Shown here: one piece after another, positions 1-4,992 of the stretch | How positions within the stretch are numbered: position 1 is the stretch's first letter | How the letters are laid out: the number at the start of each line of letters is the position of its first letter | DNA from: Treponema sp. | Lineage (GTDB): Bacteria > Spirochaetota > Spirochaetia > Treponematales > Treponemataceae | NCBI GenBank assembly: GCA_022510885.1 | Contig: JAFLSP010000106.1 | Span: 1-6,116 of the forward strand | Direction: 5' to 3' | DNA length: 6,116 bases | The notes under the pieces: generated by a model | Databases searched by the model: none | Told to the model about the DNA's origin: nothing | Seen by the model: the letters and a program-made list of their open reading frames with translations, nothing else | Position numbers and translations under genes: made by a program

Positions 1-12
1 GCAGAGAACGCC

Positions 13-1386
13 TCAGTCAAAGCGGTAGCGGCCGTCCTTGTCCACCACGACCCAGCGGATGGGGTTGGGCGTGCCGCCCGTGGCGCGGTCGGGGCTGCGG
101 GCAAAATAGGTCTGGTAGGCGGCGAGCACCTGCGCGGGGGTGACGGCCTGAATCTGCTCGGTGCGGCGCAGGTACGCGGTGGGGTCGCCGTACTGCTGGA
201 GCGAGCTGACCACGTTGCCCGCCACGCCCGCCGTGTCCTGCGCGGTGGAGAATACCGTCGTGATGTACTTGTTCTTGTACTGGTCGAGCCGCTGCGCCAC
301 GCCCTCCTCGTCGGGGAAGGAGTCGATTGCCTCGTAGATGTGCCGCAGCAGGTCATCGGGCTTGCTCGCGCGGTAGACGGAAATCACGCCGAACAGCCGC
401 CTGCCGCCGATGATGCCCGTGCCCGCGCTGTAGACCGCGCCGTATTTTTCGCGCACCTGCGCGAACAGCGCGTCCTCAACGAACATCGAGGCGAGCGCGT
501 AGGGAACGTAGGCCGCGCTGTCGGCACGGTCGGGGCAGGCGTAGTAGCCGAAGGCGTAGCCGGAATCGCCCGCCTGCTCAAGCCGCTTGTAGACGGTCGC
601 GCCGCGCACCGCAAGCGCGGGAACGTCGGGCCGCTCATAGTCGCCTGCGGGAATCGCGCCGAACGCCGCCTCAAGCCTTTCGGCAATCGCCTTCCGCCGC
701 CCCGCAGACAGGTCGCCCACCACCACGAAGGAGAGCCGCCGCGCGTCGAGCAGGGTCTGGTAATGCAGCCTCACGTCGTCGAGCGTAATCGCGCGCAGCG
801 AGTCCTGCGTGGGGGTGGGCTGCGAGGCATAGGGATGCCCCGCAAAGGCGGCGGCGCGCGTGGTGACGCCGAGCAGCCCGCTCGGGTCGGTCATCGTGCG
901 CTGCACGTCCTCGGCGTACTCGGCCATCACCTTGACGAAATCCTCCTCGCCGAGCAGCGGGCTCAGCACGCTGTCCGCAAAGATGTCGAGCACGCCGTCC
1001 GCGTATGTTTCGATGCAGCGGAAGCCGTACACCGAATAGTCGTAGCCCGCGCTGGCGGAGATGCTGAACGACTGCTCGTAGCGCAGCCGCTGAATCTCGG
1101 CGTAGGAATACCGCTCGCTGCCGTACTGAAGCATCTCAAGCGTCACGTCCTCAAGCCCGCTTTTTTCGGGGGGGACGAGGGTCGCGCCGCCGTCGATGAC
1201 CATGCGCAGCACGCACAGCCTGCCCGAGCCGTTCTGCTTGAAGACCACGGGAATGCCGTTGGAGAGCGTCTCGGTCGAAAAATCCCCCGCGTTCGACTCA
1301 TAGTACGATGCCGCCGCCCCGCCCGACGCGCAGGAGACCGCAAGCAGCGCGATGATGGCGATGCCGATGAATGCGCATTTCCTCAT
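13..1386 (-). CDS. M16 family peptidase-like lipoprotein, non-catalytic partner subunit
   Basis: A 457-residue M16 (insulinase/pitrilysin, M16B-type) protein that probably acts as the non-catalytic half of a zinc peptidase with the gene just upstream. Residues 1-19 form a lipoprotein signal: a basic start, a hydrophobic stretch, then A-V-S-C with the lipidated Cys at 19, so the mature protein should be membrane anchored and outside the cytoplasm. Where active M16 enzymes have HxxEH after a Gly-Leu, this protein reads G77-L-E-D-V-T-L-E-M-L, so both zinc histidines and the catalytic Glu are missing. The C-terminal M16 domain keeps the signature VREKYGAVYS, with Arg312 and Tyr319 as the R/Y pair used for substrate binding in known bacterial M16B heterodimers. 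The ATG at 1386 is chosen over the in-frame GTG at 1401 because GGAAGGAG lies just ahead of it and the signal peptide then starts cleanly. It begins 2 bases after the previous stop codon, so translational coupling is likely. The substrate is unknown. Confidence 0.9.
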   Translation of the reverse strand: MRKCAFIGIAIIALLAVSCASGGAAASYYESNAGDFSTETLSNGIPVVFKQNGSGRLCVLRMVIDGGATLVPPEKSGLEDVTLEMLQYGSERYSYAEIQRLRYEQSFSISASAGYDYSVYGFRCIETYADGVLDIFADSVLSPLLGEEDFVKVMAEYAEDVQRTMTDPSGLLGVTTRAAAFAGHPYASQPTPTQDSLRAITLDDVRLHYQTLLDARRLSFVVVGDLSAGRRKAIAERLEAAFGAIPAGDYERPDVPALAVRGATVYKRLEQAGDSGYAFGYYACPDRADSAAYVPYALASMFVEDALFAQVREKYGAVYSAGTGIIGGRRLFGVISVYRASKPDDLLRHIYEAIDSFPDEEGVAQRLDQYKNKYITTVFSTAQDTAGVAGNVVSSLQQYGDPTAYLRRTEQIQAVTPAQVLAAYQTYFARSPDRATGGTPNPIRWVVVDKDGRYRFD

Positions 1387-1388
1387 AA

Positions 1389-2840
1389 TCACTCCTTCCA
1401 CCAGAACGCATTGTCCGCGGTGATTTCCTCGTAGCCGGCCGCGTCAAACGCCGCCTTGTTCCGCGCGTACACGGCGGGGCTGACGAACACGACGAACATG
1501 CCGTTTTTGCCCGCGATATAGTTCTCCACAAAGGCGCGCACGTCCGCCGCCGTCACGTCCTGCATCTTCTTGTCATAGGACTGGGCGTAGGCAAGGCCGC
1601 TCGTCGCCCACACGCCCGAAAGCGCGCGCAGGTAGCCTTCCGCCGTCTCCGCCGCGTAGGCCTCGGCATCCTCCAGCTGATGCTTCGCCTCGCGCAGGAG
1701 CCGCTCGCCCGCGAAATCCCCGCCCGTGAACAGCGCGGTGCCTTCGCCCTGCACGAGCGAGAGCCAGCGTTCCGCCTTGTCCACGGCAGCCCCGTCGTTC
1801 CGCATGACCGACGACAGCGAGATGATGCCGCTCGCGCGCTCGGTGGCATAGTAGCCGCCGATGTAGTCGGGGTCGGGAATGGAGAGCGTCTCGTCGGCAA
1901 GCAGCAGCGACTTGTACGCGCCGTCGGGCTTGCGCAGGAGCTGCCCCCACATGTCCGCGCCGTAGGTGTCCGCCGCGTCCGTCTCGCCGTCCGGCCCGCG
2001 CAGGTAATAGCCCACCTGCACGAAGCCGTCGCCCGTGCGCGCGTCGCCGTACACGAACTTGCGCGTTCCGCTGAACGGCGTTTTGGTCGGCGGCGGCGCG
2101 AAGGGCACGGACTGCGTTTTCCCCCAGTCGCCGTAAATCTCCCTGACCATGCGCAGGATGTCGCCGTGCTTCACGTCGCCGCCCACGAAGACCGCCGCGT
2201 TGTTCGGCACGTAGTACGTCCGCTGGATGTCGCGCATCTGCTCGACCGTCGCGCCGCGCACAATCTCCCGCGTTCCGCTTGAGTCGCGCCGCCACGGGGA
2301 GGCGGCAAAGAGGTGCTTGTTGAGCGCGGCAAGGAAAATCCGCCCCGGGTTCGTCTCGTTCCCCGTGATTTCGGAGACGACCACCTCCTTTTCGTTCGCG
2401 AATTCCTGCTCCTCCATGAGCGGCGTGCGCACCGCATACGACCAGAACTCCAGCCCGGCGCGCGCCTGCGCCGCAGGCACGGTAAAATAGTAGCTCACCG
2501 CGTCCACCGCCGTAAAGCCGTTCCAGTCGCTCACGCCCATCTCGTTGAGCGCGGCCGTCGTCGCCGCCTGGTCGGGATACTTCGCGTTCCCCTTGAACAT
2601 CATGTGCTCGTACAGGTGGAACAGCCCCGCCGTCTCCTGCGTCTGCGAGACCGCGCCCGTGCGCACCGTCAGCATGATGAAGGCGAGCGGCGCGGCGTTG
2701 TTCTCCATGACGAACAGCTCAAGCCCGTTGCCCAGCGTGTCGTGATACAGCCCCGGCGCGGCCGGCTTCTTCGCGGCAGCGGGCAGGGCAAGCGCGAGCA
2801 GCACGAAGGCCGCCGCGCACAGCCGATGTTTCCGATTCAT
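1389..2840 (-). CDS. M16 family zinc metallopeptidase, catalytic subunit (exported)
   Basis: A 483-residue M16B-type zinc metallopeptidase. Residues 1-23 are a Sec signal peptide (basic start, hydrophobic core, P-A-A-A before K24), so it should work in the periplasm or outside the cell. The inverted zinc motif is H75-L-Y-E-H79, with Glu78 as catalytic base. Glu150 in NEKEVVVSE fits the third zinc ligand, at the spacing usual for the family. The N-terminal M16 domain spans roughly 30-180 and the C-terminal one roughly 200-440. In the latter, the usual REKxGxxYS signature is replaced by a degenerate stretch around 300-325, so the R/Y pair appears to be missing. This is complementary to the downstream lipoprotein, which lacks the zinc site but has R/Y, implying that the two form one enzyme. 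The frame is open up to 3002, but ATG 2840 is chosen because the signal peptide begins there, a terminator and promoter lie just upstream, and the extra 54 residues resemble no leader. Substrate unknown; peptide or signal-peptide degradation is typical of the family. Confidence 0.93.
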   Translation of the reverse strand: MNRKHRLCAAAFVLLALALPAAAKKPAAPGLYHDTLGNGLELFVMENNAAPLAFIMLTVRTGAVSQTQETAGLFHLYEHMMFKGNAKYPDQAATTAALNEMGVSDWNGFTAVDAVSYYFTVPAAQARAGLEFWSYAVRTPLMEEQEFANEKEVVVSEITGNETNPGRIFLAALNKHLFAASPWRRDSSGTREIVRGATVEQMRDIQRTYYVPNNAAVFVGGDVKHGDILRMVREIYGDWGKTQSVPFAPPPTKTPFSGTRKFVYGDARTGDGFVQVGYYLRGPDGETDAADTYGADMWGQLLRKPDGAYKSLLLADETLSIPDPDYIGGYYATERASGIISLSSVMRNDGAAVDKAERWLSLVQGEGTALFTGGDFAGERLLREAKHQLEDAEAYAAETAEGYLRALSGVWATSGLAYAQSYDKKMQDVTAADVRAFVENYIAGKNGMFVVFVSPAVYARNKAAFDAAGYEEITADNAFWWKE

Positions 2841-2847
2841 GCTCCCG

Positions 2848-2856
2848 ATTATAGCA
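2848..2856 (-). promoter_or_regulatory. Extended -10 promoter of the M16 operon
   Basis: The minus strand reads TGCTATAAT, a perfect extended -10 element, ending 7 bases before the ATG at 2840. The expected start of transcription is 2841 or 2840, so the mRNA would have essentially no 5' leader. The -35 region at the usual distance is only a T-run (2871-2876), which the TG extension can compensate for. The leuA terminator directly upstream makes a local promoter necessary. A 5-bp inverted repeat (TCCCG at 2843-2847, CGGGA at 2862-2866) flanks the -10 box. The start site is inferred, not measured. Confidence 0.7.
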
Positions 2857-2869
2857 CATCGCGGGAAAC

Positions 2870-2904
2870 AAAAAAAGGTCGCCGCGTGCAACGCACGGGC
2901 GACC
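2870..2904 (-). terminator. Intrinsic terminator of leuA
   Basis: On the minus strand GGTCGCC and CGTGC pair with GCACG and GGCGACC around a GTT loop. This gives 12 base pairs with one bulged C, followed at once by seven T (2870-2876). The direction matches leuA. On the plus strand the hairpin is followed by AAAAGG, so it should not terminate in that direction. It lies about 150 bases after the leuA stop codon and just before the M16 promoter, separating the two transcription units. Confidence 0.92.
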
Positions 2905-3051
2905 AAAAGGAGAGGAGGATGTAGAAAAAACCGCCACGCGCGACGCGCATTGACAAGTCTACAAGGTGATTGCGAACGCACCACAACGCCGCGCGTCTGC
3001 AATCATATACTAAACAGCGGTCTCGCCGTTCCGTTACAAAAAAACGCGCCG
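2905..3051 (-). other. leuA 3' untranslated region
   Basis: This stretch between the leuA stop codon and its terminator has no convincing reading frame. It contains a T-run directly after the stop codon (near 3039-3045) without a good hairpin, a second T-run (2927-2932), a TATGAT box (3002-3007) without a recognisable -35, and a pyrimidine-rich block CCTCCTCTCC (2909-2918) just ahead of the terminator stem. It may simply be untranslated mRNA; a small RNA is a weak alternative. Confidence 0.5.
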
Positions 3052-4740
3052 CTACGCCTGGTTGACCGCGCTCACCACCGCCTCGATGCCCGCGCGCCCC
3101 ACGTTGCTCGACGTTCCCACGCCCCACAGCTGCCGTCCGTCCGCCGTGGTAATCTGCACGTAGGCGACCGCGCTCGTGTTCGAGCCCTGCCCCACGCTGT
3201 GCTCGTGGAACGCCGTGATGTTGAACTTCGGCGCGGGCGTGGTCGAGAGCGCGGCGACAAAGCCGTCGAGCGGGCCGTTCCCCTTGCCGCCCACGGAACG
3301 CTGCTCCCCGTTCCAGGTGATGACGGCGCGCACCGCAACCTGCTCGCCGCCGCCGGACGCGCCCTCCACGTGCGTCTGCGCCAGGTCAATGATAGCGAGC
3401 GGGGACTTCTTTTCAACCCACTGCGCCCTGAACAAGTCCAGAATCTCCTCGGGCTGCAGCTCGCGCTGCGCCTTGTCGCTCGCCGCCTTCACCAGGTCGC
3501 CGACCGCCGGCTGCATCGCCTTGGGAATGGCGTAGCCGTAGTTGTGCTCCAAAATGAACGACGCGCCGCCCTTGCCGCTCTGGCTGTTGATTCGGATGAT
3601 GCCCTCGTACTGCCGCCCGATGTCGTGCGGGTCAATCAGCAGGTAGGGCACGTCCCACACCGCGTCCGGCTCCATGCCCGCGCGCGCCGCGAACCCCTTG
3701 GCGATTGCGTCCTGATGCCCGCCCGAGAGCGCGGTGTAGGCAAGCCCGCCCGCGTAGGGCGTGCGCGGCGGAATGTCCATCTTGGTGTATTCCATGTAGC
3801 TGTCGGCGATGTCGGGCAGACTGCGCAAATCAAGCTCCGGGTCAACGCCCTGGCTGAACATGTTGAGCGCGACCGTCACGATGTCGAGGTTGCCCGTGCG
3901 CTCGCCGTTGCCGAACAGACAGCCCTCCACGCGGTCCGCGCCCGCAAGCAGACCGAGCTCGCAGGAGGCGACGCCGCTTCCCCGGTCGTTGTGGCAGTGC
4001 GTCGAGATAATCACGCCCTCGCGGCAGGGAATGTGCGCCGCAAAATACTCGATTTGGTCCGCATAGACGTTCGCCGTGGCGCATTCCACCGTGGTGGGCA
4101 GGTTGAAGATAATCTTGCGCTCCTTGTCGTAGCCCCACTCCGCGCCCACCGCCGCGCAGATTTCCACCGCGTAGTCAATCTCCGTCATCGAAAAGCTCTC
4201 GGGCGAATACTCAAGGCGGATGCGCGCGCGCTCCTCGGCGGACAGGTCATTCATGCAGTCCTTGATGCAGCGCACGCCGTCAACCGCAATCCTGATGATT
4301 TCTTCCTTTGACTTGCCGAAGGTGTACTTGCGCTGCGCGGGCGAGGTCGAGTTGTAGATATGGAAGATGACGCTCGGCGCGCCTTTGATGGATTCCATCG
4401 TCCTGCGCACCAGCTTCTCGCGCGCCTGGCAGAGCACCTGAATCGTCACGTCGTCGGGAATGCGCCGCTCCTCAATCAGCCGCCGGATAAACGCGAACTC
4501 GGTGTCGCTCGCGGACGGAAAGCCCACCTCGATTTCCTTGAAGCCGATTCTCACGAGCAGGTCGAAGAACGCCAGCTTGGTCTCGATGCCCATCGGGTCG
4601 ATGAGCGCCTGGTTCCCGTCGCGCAAATCCACCGAGCACCATATCGGCGCGCGCGTTATCGCGTTGTCCGGCCATTTCCGCCGCTCAAGCGGCACTGCTG
4701 CCGCCGGACGGTATTTCTGTGCGTTCATGTGTGCTTTCAT
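3052..4740 (-). CDS. leuA: 2-isopropylmalate synthase
   Basis: A 562-residue 2-isopropylmalate synthase. It condenses acetyl-CoA with 2-oxoisovalerate to 2-isopropylmalate, the first committed step of leucine synthesis in the cytoplasm. It resembles the long LeuA form of actinobacteria and yeast, starting with a KYRP...RKWPDNAITRAPIWCSVDLRDGNQAL block. The TIM-barrel catalytic domain covers roughly 30-310. Arg40-Asp41 and His248-x-His250 (in STHCHNDRG) match the catalytic and metal-binding residues of the family, and GNGERTGNLD (277-286) is the usual active-site loop. A linker follows, then the C-terminal regulatory domain (about 440-560) with GGKGNGPLDG (484-493), part of the leucine-binding fold, so feedback inhibition by leucine is expected. 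The ATG at 4740 has AGGAG six bases upstream; a second ATG at 4728 lacks this spacing. The gene is preceded by a leucine attenuator and followed by its own terminator, so it appears to be a single-gene unit. No other leu gene is in the window. Confidence 0.97.
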   Translation of the reverse strand: MKAHMNAQKYRPAAAVPLERRKWPDNAITRAPIWCSVDLRDGNQALIDPMGIETKLAFFDLLVRIGFKEIEVGFPSASDTEFAFIRRLIEERRIPDDVTIQVLCQAREKLVRRTMESIKGAPSVIFHIYNSTSPAQRKYTFGKSKEEIIRIAVDGVRCIKDCMNDLSAEERARIRLEYSPESFSMTEIDYAVEICAAVGAEWGYDKERKIIFNLPTTVECATANVYADQIEYFAAHIPCREGVIISTHCHNDRGSGVASCELGLLAGADRVEGCLFGNGERTGNLDIVTVALNMFSQGVDPELDLRSLPDIADSYMEYTKMDIPPRTPYAGGLAYTALSGGHQDAIAKGFAARAGMEPDAVWDVPYLLIDPHDIGRQYEGIIRINSQSGKGGASFILEHNYGYAIPKAMQPAVGDLVKAASDKAQRELQPEEILDLFRAQWVEKKSPLAIIDLAQTHVEGASGGGEQVAVRAVITWNGEQRSVGGKGNGPLDGFVAALSTTPAPKFNITAFHEHSVGQGSNTSAVAYVQITTADGRQLWGVGTSSNVGRAGIEAVVSAVNQA

Positions 4741-4754
4741 CGCAATCTCCTAAT

Positions 4755-4786
4755 AAAAAAGACCTGCCGCCAGCGCAACAGGTCTT
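4755..4786 (-). terminator. Attenuator terminator hairpin in the leuA leader
   Basis: On the minus strand AAGACCTGTTGC pairs with GCGGCAGGTCTT around a GCTG loop. The stem has 12 pairs, two of them G-U, followed by a run of T (six in all, two within the stem). It ends about 9 bases before the leuA Shine-Dalgarno sequence, and no gene ends nearby upstream apart from the leader peptide. It is therefore placed to stop transcription before leuA rather than after a gene. Confidence 0.9.
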
Positions 4787-4811
4787 GCTGTGTCCAAGTA
4801 TGCTTACACCG

Positions 4812-4874
4812 CTACCATCTGCTTTGGCTGTCCGAGAAACGAGGCACAAGTAGTAGCAGCGTTGAAAACTTCAT
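4812..4874 (-). CDS. leuL: leuA leader peptide (20 residues)
   Basis: A short frame encoding MKFSTLLLLV followed by PRFSDSQSRW and a TAG stop. Residues 6-9 are four consecutive leucines encoded CTG CTA CTA CTT, followed by valine. The CTA codons stand out against the G/C-ending codons of the surrounding genes, and rare codons are common at control positions in leader peptides. The product itself is not expected to have a function; its translation senses charged leucine tRNA for the leuA attenuator. No Shine-Dalgarno sequence precedes it. The predicted transcription start coincides with its ATG, so initiation would be leaderless. The symbol leuL is used by functional analogy, not by sequence similarity. 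Confidence 0.82.
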   Translation of the reverse strand: MKFSTLLLLVPRFSDSQSRW

Positions 4875-4880
4875 GCATGC

Positions 4881-4909
4881 AGTATGCACCTTTGCGGCAG
4901 TAAAGTCAA
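4881..4909 (-). promoter_or_regulatory. leuA leader promoter
   Basis: On the minus strand TTGACT (4904-4909) and CATACT (4881-4886) are separated by exactly 17 bases, each one or two bases from consensus. Six bases separate the -10 box from the leader ATG at 4874, so the usual start position falls on that A. An ATG at 4878 lies only two bases past the -10 box and should not be transcribed. The promoter is back to back with that of the methyltransferase gene. Confidence 0.82.
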
Positions 4910-4931
4910 GAGCGCGCGGAAAACCTCCTGC

Positions 4932-4960
4932 TTGGACAAATCCCCGCAATATCCTATACT
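4932..4960 (+). promoter_or_regulatory. Promoter of the DNA methyltransferase gene
   Basis: TTGGAC (4932-4937) and TATACT (4955-4960) are separated by 17 bases. Transcription would start near 4967, giving a leader of about 26 bases before the ATG at 4993. The -35 box lies 22 bases from that of the divergent leuA leader promoter, so the two promoters share a compact control region. Confidence 0.78.
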
Positions 4961-4992
4961 GTCAGAACCAAGCGGGCACAGCCGCAGAACCT

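Larger units (their letters stand above)
4755..4874 (-). promoter_or_regulatory. Leucine-responsive transcription attenuator of leuA
   Basis: The leader has the parts of a classical amino-acid attenuator. Segment 1 (4851-4862) covers the first three leucine codons of the leader peptide. It can pair with segment 2 (4806-4817) in a 12-pair stem with three G-U pairs. Segment 2 contains the leader stop codon (4812-4814), so a ribosome that finishes the peptide would cover it. The terminator hairpin (4755-4786) follows. By analogy with trp and leu attenuators of enterobacteria, leucine shortage would stall the ribosome on the Leu codons, free the downstream segments and block the terminator. The antiterminator is less clear: 4819-4830 can pair with 4771-4781 in nine interrupted pairs that would break the upper terminator stem. 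No T-box sequence is seen. Confidence 0.8.

Noticed and set aside
1387..1401. GTG at 1401 as start of the second M16 gene
   Set aside because: This stretch contains the Shine-Dalgarno sequence for ATG 1386 and overlaps the end of the upstream gene. The lipoprotein signal starts at 1386.
340..1434. Long plus-strand open frame of 364 codons
   Set aside because: It is antisense to the second M16 gene, its translation is rich in Arg, Ala, His and Val without any known motif, and long antisense frames are expected in GC-rich genes.
2849..2950. Small hydrophobic frame on the minus strand starting at ATG 2950
   Set aside because: It has no ribosome-binding site and reads straight through the terminator hairpin and the M16 promoter.
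2841..3002. N-terminal extension of the first M16 gene to 3002
   Set aside because: It would run through the leuA terminator and bury a clean signal peptide 54 residues inside the protein. ATG 2840 fits better.
2839..4311. Plus-strand open frame of 490 codons opposite leuA
   Set aside because: Low-complexity Arg/Ala/His/Val composition typical of antisense frames; leuA on the minus strand fully explains the region.
4741..4874. T-box riboswitch for leucyl-tRNA
   Set aside because: The leader is too short and shows neither the conserved T-box sequence nor a specifier-loop stem; a translated Leu-rich peptide explains it better.
4804..4878. Alternative leader frame of 24 codons starting at ATG 4878
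   Set aside because: Its ATG lies two bases after the -10 box and should not be transcribed, and it has one isolated leucine codon rather than a run.
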